Source: Pseudisothecium myosuroides (taxonomy: Eukaryota > Streptophyta > Bryopsida > Hypnales > Lembophyllaceae). Taken from it: a stretch of 64,000 bases of DNA. Made by a program: the position numbers and the translations under genes. This document shows positions 46,841-57,106 of the stretch, piece after piece. Each line of letters begins with the position of its first letter. The stretch's first letter is position 1. The stretch covers positions 13,456,501-13,520,500 of the forward strand of contig OX637291.1 of the NCBI GenBank assembly GCA_951799445.1. Direction: 5' to 3'. The notes under the pieces are model-generated. The model had not been told where the DNA came from. It was given only the letters and a program-made list of their open reading frames with translations, and ran no database searches.

Positions 46841-47856
46841 GGAGTCTTTTCCCTTGAGTTTTCATGCATTTTCTATTGATTTCTTGTTGTACGTCTCTCC
46901 CGCGCGTGGCAGGGCTGTTTTGGTGAGGAGTTAGGAAAATGTGTGCAGATTCTAGAGAGATTTCTCCCCTTGGTGTGTTTGTTTTGCTCTTATGTGCATG
47001 TGAGTGGGTTTTCTAAGTGTTGGGAGCGGATTTCAGTTCCTCAGCGCCTCTACAGTTCACGATTCCGGGCGAGAAAACCGTTGTTAGGCTAGGCGGATAG
47101 GGAAGGAGTCCTTAAACGCGCTAGAACTCCTGGATAGGAAATCCGGTTGAGTGCCCGATCTCCCGTGAGGTCTCGCTGCCCTAGTTGGTAAACGGAAGAA
47201 CTTTAGTTGATGTTGGAACGGACGAGTTCGCTTGTAACCACCTAACTCTGCACGGAGGGAACTTGGCATCAAGGTCGTTGTAGTATGAGAGGATCGTACG
47301 GGGGGTCTTTGTGTGACCTGCCAACCGGATCGCTGTCCGGGTGGCTGTGAGAGATCAAACCGGATCCGCGCTAGTGTAGGAAGTAGTGGATTAGAGAAGT
47401 GGGTCTTCAGCCACTATAAGTCACGGAAGGAGTGGCGGGCCTGCCACTCTCAAAAGCAAGCGACGAACCCTCTGATGGTGAAACAGAGGCTAAACTAAAC
47501 CGGAGTGGAGTGAGAGTACGTGTGTGAGGACCGGATCGGATCGATCCAGAGGAGTTCCAGGATCAGAAGTGTTAGGATCCTGGGTCGTGGAAGTTTTACG
47601 GGACCGAATAGCTTGACAGACCGGAAGAAATAGAGAGAGGTCTGGTCGTTGTTTTCGGTGTGTTGTTGTTTCCGGTTTTAGATCTAGGACCGGAAAGGAG
47701 AAATTGGATACTGGCTGAGCTTAAGTTGGGAATAAGGCTAGACACTTCACAGAATCTCGTGGGTTCGATCTTTAGAGTCATTTTGTTATGCTTTAAAGTG
47801 GTTTTTGGGAGTATAACAGGGAATTCGCTTACTCTGTGCTGCGACACGCAAAAATC

Positions 47857-47874
47857 TGGCGCCGCTGCCGGGGA
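47857..47874 (+). promoter_or_regulatory. primer binding site for tRNA-Asp
   Basis: TGGCGCCGCTGCCGGGGA starts 10 bp after the 5' LTR. It differs by one base from the complement of the plant tRNA-Asp 3' end (TGGCGCCGTTGCCGGGGA). Confidence 0.88.
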
Positions 47875-47988
47875 TTCTAAAGCTGTCAGTGTTCGTTCCT
47901 AGTAGCAAAGTTAGTAGTTGTTTTATTTTCTGTCTTGTCTTTTCCGGATTGAGATTTGTTTTTTGACGAAGAATCGGATTTCGTATTC

Positions 47989-49425
47989 ATGAGAAGAAAT
48001 ACAGGAAGTGAAAGAAGGTCTGAGCGATTGAAGAAGAATCAAGGAGAATCGTCTGGACCTGGTTTTAGTGATCCGGATAACTCTGATCCGGGTGACCAAC
48101 CGATTTTTGTACTTGCGCCTGGAGAGCAGATTGAAAGTCCGAGATCGGGGAATACTCCGTCAACTTCTGAACGAGGATCTGAACCGGAAGGGGAAGAACC
48201 GGATTCGGAAGAGGAAGAAGTCATGACCCGGTTAAGATACAAACGTTACAAAGGCGACGGTAGCCAAGATGCGGACGAATGGCTGTGCGAGTTTGAATCG
48301 ACTGCACTCGCCAACCAAGAGAATGAGGCGGCCCAGCGAAGAATCTTTCAAGGATTGCTGAAGGGGGAAGCTCTCAAATGGTACCAAGATGTTCCGGATC
48401 TGATCCGGAATAACTGGGATCAGCTGAGAACGGACTTTCTGCAAGCATTCCGGGAGGTTGGCGGAGAAGCCAGAGCTTTGGGCCGGTTGAGCACATTGAC
48501 GATGAAATCGTCCGAATCCGTGCGAAGGTACGGGCAGAGAGTGAAAGCTCTCATGCAGAAGTTAACCACTGAGATTGCTCCTAGTTTGCAGGTGGAGTGG
48601 TACGTTGCCGGATTACCCGAGTCAATGGGATTCTTGATCCGACAAACGCGCCCAAGAACGCTCAGAGAGGCCATGGATGCTGCAACCAATTACGAGAATT
48701 CAGCGCAGTCACTCCGGAAGTCCCTGAAGCGGAGCGAAGAGCAAGCCAGAGGAAAGGGCAAGAAGATCGACCGGAAATCGAAGCATCGAAAGAAAGTCTC
48801 AGACTCGGAAAGCACTTTTGAGTCGACCGGATCGGAAGTTTCCGATCGGAGTTCATCCAGTTCGGATACGGAACGGAGTGTTTCACCTCCCCGACGTTCG
48901 TCCAAGAAGGGGCAGAGTCGAAAGACCGTTGTGAAAGTGAAGGCAGAGGAGACGGATTCTAAGAAGGCAATCAAGAAACTCCAAGACACATTGGAGGCGA
49001 TCAAGGTCAACATCGCAGAGAACCGGAGACCAAGACGGATTGTCCCGACTTCCCGATCCAACGTCTGGTGTGGAAGGTGTGGCGAACCGGGTCATTACCC
49101 GAGCGAGTGCCAAAGAACCAACCCGAAGCACGTTCACTTCGTGTATCCTGAAGAAGAAGAGGTGTACTACACCATGGCACCTGAGGAAGAGGAGGAAGTT
49201 TACCAGATTCAGCCAGCTTATGGGAGAGGGAAAGGGATTGCTGTTCCGATCCGATCCAACATGCTGAACCGGAATTTCCTACCCGGTCCTAGTCAAGGGG
49301 TCATGATGCAGCAACCGATGCGAGCGTATCCGGATAGACAAGTGGTGATTTGTTATGGCTGTGGAGAACCGGGACACTATGCCAATAACTGTCCTAACAA
49401 GGGAGTAGCTCAAGGTGCGCCATGA
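47989..49425 (+). CDS. gag: Gag polyprotein, 478 aa, cut short by TGA
   Basis: ATG at 47989. The acidic Ser/Glu-rich N-terminus is followed by a retrotransposon Gag capsid-like domain (about residues 75-200; DADEWLCEFESTAL, GLLKGEALKWYQDV, ESVRRYGQRVKALM), a basic linker, and two CCHC zinc knuckles: CGRCGEPGHYPSEC at residue 361 and CYGCGEPGHYANNC at residue 455. The stop at 49423-49425 is followed in the same frame by a third CCHC-like motif (49435-49476), so this TGA looks like a premature stop in an originally longer frame rather than the natural end. Gag would form the particle and bind RNA. Confidence 0.85.
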   Translation: MRRNTGSERRSERLKKNQGESSGPGFSDPDNSDPGDQPIFVLAPGEQIESPRSGNTPSTSERGSEPEGEEPDSEEEEVMTRLRYKRYKGDGSQDADEWLCEFESTALANQENEAAQRRIFQGLLKGEALKWYQDVPDLIRNNWDQLRTDFLQAFREVGGEARALGRLSTLTMKSSESVRRYGQRVKALMQKLTTEIAPSLQVEWYVAGLPESMGFLIRQTRPRTLREAMDAATNYENSAQSLRKSLKRSEEQARGKGKKIDRKSKHRKKVSDSESTFESTGSEVSDRSSSSSDTERSVSPPRRSSKKGQSRKTVVKVKAEETDSKKAIKKLQDTLEAIKVNIAENRRPRRIVPTSRSNVWCGRCGEPGHYPSECQRTNPKHVHFVYPEEEEVYYTMAPEEEEEVYQIQPAYGRGKGIAVPIRSNMLNRNFLPGPSQGVMMQQPMRAYPDRQVVICYGCGEPGHYANNCPNKGVAQGAP

Positions 49426-49596
49426 ATCCTTCCATGCCAGAATTGCCAGGAGTATGGACATCCGGAGGATCAATGTCTAAAACCAGTACAACCGCGACCG
49501 GTTTACAAGCAAGTCTAGATTCTTCCCAGGGAGCAGACCGCACTCAACTACGGTCACTCTACTGGAACGAAGAATCCGGAGAAATGACGGTGCGAG
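49426..49596 (+). other. gag-pol junction with further in-frame stops
   Basis: In the gag frame this segment encodes a third zinc-knuckle pattern (C-x2-C-x4-H-x4-C), then TAG at 49516-49518 and TGA at 49585-49587, before pol continues in the same frame. Readthrough of three stops in a row is unlikely. Confidence 0.75.
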
Positions 49597-52500
49597 GTGG
49601 AGCTGCCAAGAGGAGCGGAGAGCGTGGTCAACCGAGTATCGACCCGCAGTTCCACCAGGAACCAATCCGGTCGTACCATTAGGAGTAGTAAGAAGAAGTC
49701 GAGAAGGAAACCGGAATCGAGTAGCGATTCGGATCGCCCTTCTCCAGAGCCTAGACTGGAACCAGAGTTAGTTCACTCTGAGGAAGGGGTAGGCAGTAAC
49801 CGGATTCCGATAGATATCAGCGCAGAGATCCGAACGGAAATCTCTGGACCGGATATATTACGGAATCAGAAGAAGGTTAGTTTTAGTGACACACCGGTGA
49901 TCATTAATCCGGATGTAAATACGCATGAGTATAACATCATCCAGGATATAAAGGATCAGAAGGCGAATGTCACGATTGGACAGCTCCTGCATGACAACGT
50001 GATGTATCAGAAGCTGATCCGAGACGCTTGGACCCGGAAACGGAGGAAGAAGGTGAAGCTGCCAGTGGTCGCAGTTAACTTTTCTCAACCGGAAGATTCC
50101 GGAGCTCCAGAAGTCACTGTGGAGATAGAAGGATGTGCGATCCCAAATGTTCCGATCGATGGAGGATCGGGAGTGAACCTGATGCTGGAGGATACAGCAT
50201 TTGAACTAGGATTCACCACCTTCGAAGCCACGGAACAAGTTCTCAGAATGGCGGACCAGTCACGAGTAAATCCGGTCGGGAAACTTTCACAAGTTCCAAC
50301 CCGGATTGGAGGAAAAGACTACCTGCTGAATTACGTTATTATACGTGTTCATAAAGGTAGACCTTTTCCGATGTTACTCGGTAGACCCTGGTTATATTCC
50401 GCTCGAGTACTTGTGGATTGGGGTGCCAAGGAACTGGTGGTAGGGAAATCTTCCAACCGGATTCCGTGGACCACTGAGAAGCATTTAGGAGAGACGAGTG
50501 ATTCGGATGGATACACGACGGACTGGTCGGATCCGGAGGATTCCGCCACCAGTTATTTCGTGGATCCATTCGAGCACCAGTCCGAGACGAACTATGGATT
50601 TTCCGAGGCTGTGTTAGAACATCATCCGGAAGAAATCCAGAAACCAGTGGTAGAAGATCGATCTCTGGGAGAGTCGAGTGTTCCGCTCACAGCCGAGTGG
50701 ATCGCTCAACAGATCAGGACCGGAAATCTACCGGTTAGTCAGAGTGAAACAAGAGAATCCGGATGGGGAAATTTAGCTTCTTTTCCTGAGGAAGTTTACG
50801 AGGAGAAAATCAAACCGGTTGTTTCACCCACTGAGTATGAGAAGGAGAGTATTGAACCCAACAGGAGTTTTTACCTCAGTAAACTCTTGAAGGATACGGA
50901 GAAATCCGGTTATACTACACTTCTGAAGGAGTATCTCGACGTTTTTGCTTGGGAGCCATCCGATCTGAAGGGCATTCCCCCTCATTTAGGAGAACACCGC
51001 ATCGACCTGACAGAAGGATCTGTTCCGGTTCGACAGCGACAGTACCGGCTCAACCCCAAGTATTCGTTGATGGTGAAGGAGGAAATCGATCGGTTGCTGG
51101 AAGCAGGATTCATTTATCCGGTCCACAACTCTGAATGGGTTTCTCCTATCGTGGTGTATTCCTGTAAGAAGTTCCGACACTATCTACTCGGATACAAGGT
51201 GATTTTTCACACAGATCATGATTCTTTAAAATACCTTGTCAACAAACCGGATTTGTCAGGCCGGATTGCTAGATGGATTTTGCTTTTACAAGAGTTTGAC
51301 TACGAGGTTGTAGTGAAACCGGGAAAAGCAAATGTGAATGCGGATTATCTGTCGAGACAGAGGGGACAAAAATCCGTAGCGGATATTTCCGCTCAGTTTC
51401 CGGACGAGTTCCCGGATACTGTGGAAGATCCGGTTTTTGTAGAAAACCAGGATCCTCCTTTGGTAGAGGTCTTTCACCTCAACAGCGAAACTGTTTCAGA
51501 GTATCAAGATATCATAGATTACCTTGTGAAATCTAGATACCCGGAACAGATGAGTGTAGAGGAAAAAGAAATTTTCCAAAGAAAAGTAGCTCCTTATACC
51601 CTGATTAGAGGAGTGCTTTTCAAATTAGGAACAGATGATATTCTCAGGCGATGTCTAGAACCTGCGGAACGGAAGAAAGTGATACAAGCTCTTCATGCCG
51701 GAGATTCAGGAGGACATTTTGCCTTTGTTAATACAGTGAACCGGATCCGATCAACCGGATACTGGTGGCCGTATTTACACCGAGATGTTAGGAATTTTGT
51801 TAGAAGTTGTGATCAGTGTCAGCGGACAGGAGCACCCTCCTTCCGGAATCACTGGCCGCTGACTCCTATCATTCCCCTAGCACCTTTTGAGAAATGGGGG
51901 ATAGATTTTATTGGACCTATTTTTCCGGTCAGTACACGGAAAAAGAGGTACATTATTCTAGCCACGGATTACGCGACCAAATGGGTAGAGGCCAAGGCAA
52001 CACGGAAGAACGATGCGGAAACTTTAGCAAACTTTCTGTTTGAAGAAATCCTCATGCGTTTTGGACACCCATTGGAGCTGGTCAGCGACCGGGGAACCCA
52101 TTTCCTCAATGATGTCATCGTCGACCTAACGAACAAGTATCTTATCAAGCACCGGAAGACGACTCCTTACAACCCGAAAGCGAACGGATTGACGGAGCGG
52201 GCAAACGGGATAGTTGGTAAGATCTTGAACAAGATGGTTTCCGCTCACAAAACGGATTGGGATCGGAAACTACCTTCGGCAGTTCACGCGTACAACACCA
52301 CAGAGAAGACCACAACCGGAAAAACTCCGTACTTTTTGGTTTTCGGTCAGGAGGCAGTCCATGGAGTGGAGTTGGAGGTGGAAACATTTCGGGTCATAGC
52401 AGCTCGAAGTGCAGTATCAAGGACGGATACTCTTCCAAGACTTCTCGCCATTGAAGAACTGGAAGAAATCCGGAATGCAGCCCTGGAAAGAACCCTGGGA

Positions 52501-52764
52501 GTGCAGAACAAGCGCAAGGAAAATTACGATCGGAAAATCCCAGCGGATCACGGAATCCGAGAAGGAGGTCTGGTTCTTCTCTATGACAACCGTCATAAAG
52601 ACTTTCCGGGTAAGTTACATACTCGCTGGATGGGACCTTTCCGAGTCAATCAAGTTTTCCTAAACGGATCTCTGCAACTCCAGAATCTGCAAGGACAGTG
52701 GCTTGATACCCGTGTAAACGGATCGAGAGTGAAGAAGTATATCGAGGCTTCTTCGTCAGATTAG
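49597..52764 (+). pseudogene. pol: Pol: protease, truncated RT/RNase H, intact integrase
   Basis: Open for 1,055 codons with no ATG at its start (49597 is GTG). Aspartic protease: PIDGGSGVNLM, Asp at residue 188. RT is present only as its N-terminal part (about residues 445-519, ending SEWVSPIVV). At about 51156 it jumps to KKFRHYLLGYKV and TDHDSLKYL, the end of the RT/RNase H module. The RT catalytic YxDD-type motif and the first RNase H acidic residues are missing; the gap keeps frame. RNase H tail NVNADYLSR remains. Integrase: HHCC zinc finger (His 700 and 707, Cys 738 and 741), core D770, D831, E867 with 35 residues between the last two, and a C-terminal WMGPFRVNQV module. No chromodomain. 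Such an element could bring protease and integrase but not reverse transcription. Confidence 0.9.
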
Positions 52765-52796
52765 GATTGATAGTGTTCGCGAGGACGCTCACAGAT

Positions 52797-52809
52797 GAGG
52801 AAGGGGTAA
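52797..52809 (+). promoter_or_regulatory. polypurine tract
   Basis: GAGGAAGGGGTAA immediately before the 3' LTR; the usual plus-strand primer site. Confidence 0.8.
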
Positions 52810-55800
52810 TGTCGCAAGGTAAATTTTTGGTTTTTTGTAAGTTATCTAAATCTTGGAACGGAAACCGTGATCTGGGATCCGGATTCAAGTAGGAGGTAAC
52901 CGATAACCGGAAATTAACTAATGGAACGGAATAGATGACAATCCGGATTTGATCTGAATCTGAACCGGATTAGAGTTAGAACGGATCTGAGTTGGATCGG
53001 AATGGGTCAGGAACGGATTTGGTCATGATGACAGATCAGACTATATATGGGCTGACCAATCCAGTGGCCACTCTTTTTCAATCTTCATTTGCGGAAATCT
53101 CGCTCCAGCGCGTACTTAGCCTCTCTTCCCAGCGTTTTGCTTTCTTGTTTTGAGTTGGTTTGTGTGTGCGTGTTAGTGAGTTAGAGCGCGCAGCGCTTTA
53201 GTGTGCGTTGCAGGTTTAGAGGTATTCCGGTTGAGATCGGAAGAGCGAAGGTGAGAAACGGGACGTGCGGCTAGGAGAGGGAAAGGTAGCCTCAGTTAGA
53301 ATCCGGTTAGCACAGTTCGTGTCCATGCCTCAGCTCCGTAAGAGTAGAGCAGGGCCGTCCAGTTCCTCCGCAGCAGAAGTAAAACTCCGGAAGGTGTGTC
53401 CGGTTATTCCAACGGACGAGAAGGAAAAGGAGAACCTGATGGAGGATTTGGCCAAGATGGGCTGCGGAGGACTGATCGATAAACCCTGGGGGTTTAGGGA
53501 GGAGCAGATGATTCGAGAGTTACTCGGAAAGCTCTCCAACCAGTTTGAGAGAACTCTCCGCGGAAGTCCGGGCAACTGGACGGAGGAGATGTGGAAGGCC
53601 GTGTATGAATTCCGGTCTGGAGGTCGAGGGATGGCCTCCTCGAAGGAGGGTTACACTCGGGGGAAATTCCGGTGCGACGTGGACTCCAAAGATGGGCACG
53701 CGGTGGCAGACTGTCTGGACGACCGGCATCGGAACCTTCTCCAGTTCCTGGTTCCGATCATCCACCCGGAGAAGCCGACGAGGGTGACCATCGCCATCGG
53801 GAACCTCATTTTCGGAGCCCTGAGCGGGGAACGGAAAGTGGACTGGGCCAGGGTTTTGTTCGACCTGGTCAACCGGCTCATTCCGAAGATCGGAGGAAGT
53901 AGACCGACTCCGTTGAGTCCCTACCTCGTCCATCTGTACAAGCACCATCAACTCCTCACGGATACGGAGGAGAAGGAGTGGAAGATGCAGGAGTCACTCC
54001 TGAAATATGGAGAATCGGAATCGGAAAAAGAAGAACAGGAAGAAGTATCCGGTTCCGAGGAGGAAGAAGAGGAAGAGGAGGAGCTACACCGGCCGCAGCA
54101 CAAGCGGCAGAAGACGACACCTCCTAACCGGAGAGGAACCCCAACCCCTCCGGTTGAGACCTCCAGCCCAGGGAAGAAACCGGTTTCTGAAGAACCGGGT
54201 CCTTCCGGATCGGATCCGACGGATCCGTTCAACCAGCTGGTCAACATCCTGAGTGATGTGCGAGCAGACTGGACGGTGAAGAAGCTGATTCTGAATCAGA
54301 TCAGCGAGCTGGTGGGAGCACCAGTAAACAGCAACCTGGCAGGAGTGGTTGCAGATTTTATCTCCAGCCCGGATGAGATCCGGAAGCAAGAGGCGGAGAT
54401 CCGACGACTCCAGGAGGAGAACGAGTCGTTGAAGACGGAAATGTTGCTCCTCAAGGAGGACATGGCTACCACCCGGGAGATGGCAGAGGCTACCCAAAAA
54501 GTAGCGGAGGATGTGAAGGCCACATTCGGAGCGACCGGAGAGGCTTTCACCAAGTCAAAGTTGTTTGACGAGGGAGTCCTCAAGGAGAAAAAGATATCCG
54601 GGACCAGGTTGGTCCGGATTTTGACAGACTACTCCGAAAAGGTGGAGTTAGTCATGATGGACACGCGAGAGGCTGCAAACCGGATGGAGGAGAGCAGCAG
54701 GAAGCTGAACGGAGTGACGTTGTCACGGTCGTTCCATCTGTCCGACCTTTCAATGCCCGGATCTTTTCCGAACGTGGGCATTCCAACGGAAGGAAAGGAT
54801 CGGACTCCCCAGTCAAAGAAGAGTGGGAGGAAACTCGCGCACACCATCAACCTGGATTCGTCACCGGATCTCCCAGAACGTGAAACAGGGGAGCGGAACC
54901 GGAACCTGACGGACGTCTTCGAACAGCTTGGAGCGGACCCACCCAGAAGTCCCACACTGAACCCGGGGAAAGATCAAAGTATGGATCTGACCCCAGATCA
55001 GGGTGAGGACCAAGAATAGAGCGTGGACCAAGGCGAAGACGAAGTCATGGACGAAGGAACGGATCAAGGAGTAGATCCGGTTATGATAGGATAGTTAGGA
55101 TTTTAGTTGTAAATATTTGTTAGTTAGGACCGGACCGGATTTGATCCGGATGTGCCTGGTCTAGATCGGATGTTTTCCGGTCTGGCCGGCTCGGCGGGGA
55201 CCGAAAGTTCCGCGCGGACTTTCCGGGCCGCTTTATGTTGACTTTTTGAGTTTTAAAATGTATATAGTCAGTCTCTGCGAAGGAGACTGGGAGTCTTTTC
55301 CCTTGAGTTTTCATGCATTTTCTATTGATTTCTTGTTGTACGTCTCTCCCGCGCGTGGCAGGGCTGTTTTGGTGAGGAGTTAGGAAAATGTGTGCAGATT
55401 CTAGAGAGATTTCTCCCCTTGGTGTGTTTGTTTTGCTCTTATGTGCATGTGAGTGGGTTTTCTAAGTGTTGGGAGCGGATTTCAGTTCCTCAGCGCCTCT
55501 ACAGTTCACGATTCCGGGCGAGAAAACCGTTGTTAGGCTAGGCGGATAGGGAAGGAGTCCTTAAACGCGCTAGAACTCCTGGATAGGAAATCCGGTTGAG
55601 TGCCCGATCTCCCGTGAGGTCTCGCTGCCCTAGTTGGTAAACGGAAGAACTTTAGTTGATGTTGGAATGGACGAGTTCGCTTGTAACCACCTAACTCTGC
55701 ACGGAGGGAACTTGGCATCAAGGTCGTTGTAGTATGAGAGGATCGTACGGGGGGTCTTTGTGTGACCTGCCAATCGGATCGCTGTCCGGGTGGCTGTGAG

Positions 55801-56295
55801 AGATCAAACCGGATCCGCGCTAGTGTAGGAAGTAGTGGATTAGAGAAGTGGGTCTTCAGCCACTATAAGTCACGGAAGGAGTGGCGGGCCTGCCACTCTC
55901 AAAAGCAAGCGACGAACCCTCTGATGGTGAAACAGAGGCTAAACTAAACCGGAGTGGAGTGAGAGTACGTGTGTGAGGACCGGATCGGATCGATCCAGAG
56001 GAGTTCCAGGATCAGAAGTGTTAGGATCCTGGGTCGTGGAAGTTTTACGGGACCGAATAGCTTGACAGACCGGAAGAAATAGAGAGAGGTCTGGTCGTTG
56101 TTTTCGGTGTGTTGTTGTTTCCGGTTTTAGATCTAGGACCGGAAAGGAGAAATTGGATACTGGCTGAGCTTAAGTTGGGAATAAGGCTAGACACTTCACA
56201 GAATCTCGTGGGTTCGATCTTTAGAGTCATTTTGTTATGCTTTAAAGTGGTTTTTGGGAGTATAACAGGGAATTCGCTTACTCTGTGCTGCGACA
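52810..56295 (+). repeat. 3' LTR (3,486 bp)
   Basis: Same length as the 5' LTR with five transitions found and no indel. Contains the second copy of the LTR ORF. Followed by CATAT. Confidence 0.95.
53325..55019 (+). CDS. LTR-encoded protein, 564 aa (3' LTR copy)
   Basis: Same predicted protein as 44876-46570. The three base differences (53726, 54728, 54815) are all third-position changes in Arg, Arg and Ser codons. Its own upstream TATATAT is at 53042-53048. As it is downstream of pol, it could be read from a 3' LTR promoter or as the end of the genomic RNA. Confidence 0.8.
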   Translation: MPQLRKSRAGPSSSSAAEVKLRKVCPVIPTDEKEKENLMEDLAKMGCGGLIDKPWGFREEQMIRELLGKLSNQFERTLRGSPGNWTEEMWKAVYEFRSGGRGMASSKEGYTRGKFRCDVDSKDGHAVADCLDDRHRNLLQFLVPIIHPEKPTRVTIAIGNLIFGALSGERKVDWARVLFDLVNRLIPKIGGSRPTPLSPYLVHLYKHHQLLTDTEEKEWKMQESLLKYGESESEKEEQEEVSGSEEEEEEEEELHRPQHKRQKTTPPNRRGTPTPPVETSSPGKKPVSEEPGPSGSDPTDPFNQLVNILSDVRADWTVKKLILNQISELVGAPVNSNLAGVVADFISSPDEIRKQEAEIRRLQEENESLKTEMLLLKEDMATTREMAEATQKVAEDVKATFGATGEAFTKSKLFDEGVLKEKKISGTRLVRILTDYSEKVELVMMDTREAANRMEESSRKLNGVTLSRSFHLSDLSMPGSFPNVGIPTEGKDRTPQSKKSGRKLAHTINLDSSPDLPERETGERNRNLTDVFEQLGADPPRSPTLNPGKDQSMDLTPDQGEDQE

Positions 56296-56300
56296 CATAT

Positions 56301-56547
56301 AAAAGCAAGCGAAAAAAAGATGGAATACTTTTGCAATTCTATACACATACATTTTGAAAATAATTAAAAATCTTGAAAAAATGATTGCAATATTTACAAC
56401 TTCATATTTGTAAATTCAATCTTCAAAATTACATTCAACAATACAAAACAATCCTGTAAAAGTAAAAAAAACCATACTTAAAAAAACAAAAATAGTACAA
56501 CTTCAAAAGATCCCAAATCATTATAGTGAGAGTTCACTGAGATGAAC
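56301..56547. other. remaining part of proposed intron 1 of the HAD gene
   Basis: AT-rich. Together with 44044-44355 it would form an intron of about 560 bp before the retrotransposon arrived. Confidence 0.45.
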
Positions 56548-57106
56548 CTTGGGGATCATTGACTTCCTCATTTCCAACCCCCGAACTCATTGCAGGAGTC
56601 TGCAGGTCATTTGATTGCTGCAGCGCCTCGGAAGGACTATGCAATGCTGGATCCAGTTCCATAGATGTCCTAGGAAGAATATGAGCTCCACTACCTGAAG
56701 ATACTGATACACGGTTCTCTGATGACACATGAGGGGCCGGCTCACTCATCTCAATAGTTGGAGGGGAAGAGTTTCCAGAAGGTAGAGTTCCCTTGATGAT
56801 AGTCATCAGCTGAGCATATTCAATCCTTGAACGCTTCCTCTCCTCAAATTGTTCCTCCTTATACTTCTGCATCCTCTCATGCATCATTTTCATGTAATCC
56901 TTCATAGTAAGATCTTCTGTTTCATCCAACTTCCTCTTTCCTCGATCACGCTCTGAAGAAGGGGAAGGAGAAGTGAACGATGAACCACGACGTTCACTTG
57001 CTGGTGGATTCATAGGGGCGACTGTTCCAGCATGTGGAGTGCTAAACTCTTGGGACGCGAGAGGTTTGATCATATGGACTTCGTCACCTTCTCCTTGGTC
57101 AATCAT
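56548..57106 (-). CDS. proposed exon 1 of the FCP1/HAD-like gene (186 codons)
   Basis: ATG at 57106. Encodes a Ser/Pro-rich, charged segment with a basic RGKRKLDE, then a helical DYMKMMHERMQKYKEEQFEE that is probably a coiled coil. The frame continues to a stop at 56534, but a possible donor (AAG then GTTCAT) at 56547 would leave phase 1, which matches exon B at 44043 and keeps its frame. On this reading the Ty3/gypsy element lies in intron 1 in the opposite orientation. Alternatively this is a separate 190-aa gene of unknown function, perhaps linked to the MULE-like element upstream. The donor is weaker than the others. Confidence 0.5.

Larger units (their letters stand above)
44361..47846 (+). 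repeat. 5' LTR (3,486 bp)
   Basis: U3 holds a TATATAT at 44593-44599. The 564-codon ORF occupies 44876-46570. A second TATA-like GTATATAG lies at 46811, followed by a 7-bp stem-loop at 46820-46840 (CAGTCTC/GAGACTG). If the first TATA is used, R/U5 exceeds 3 kb. If the second is used, the ORF lies in U3. Both are possible and cannot be told apart from sequence. Confidence 0.95.
44361..56295 (+). mobile_element. Ty3/gypsy LTR retrotransposon, 11,935 bp, RT-deleted, with an ORF in each LTR
   Basis: LTRs at 44361-47846 and 52810-56295 are each 3,486 bp with termini TGTCGCA and TGCGACA. A 5-bp target duplication CATAT (44356-44360, 56296-56300) marks a simple insertion. Order: LTR, tRNA-Asp primer site, gag, protease, partial RT/RNase H, integrase, polypurine tract, LTR. 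Integrase after RT places it in Ty3/gypsy; it has no chromodomain, and the primer site is the one used by Athila/Tat-type elements. I found five differences between the LTRs (45277/53726, 46279/54728, 46366/54815, 47219/55668, 47325/55774), all transitions, or 0.14%. Assuming 7e-9 substitutions per site per year this is about 0.1 million years. The internal region cannot encode a working RT, so movement needed help in trans. Confidence 0.95.

Noticed and set aside
47260..47300. Resemblance of a U5 segment to a conserved loop of large-subunit rRNA
   Set aside because: Only a few bases match and the surrounding sequence does not follow rRNA.
47752..47775. GGGTTCGAT in U5, like a tRNA B box
   Set aside because: No matching A box or cloverleaf could be built around it.
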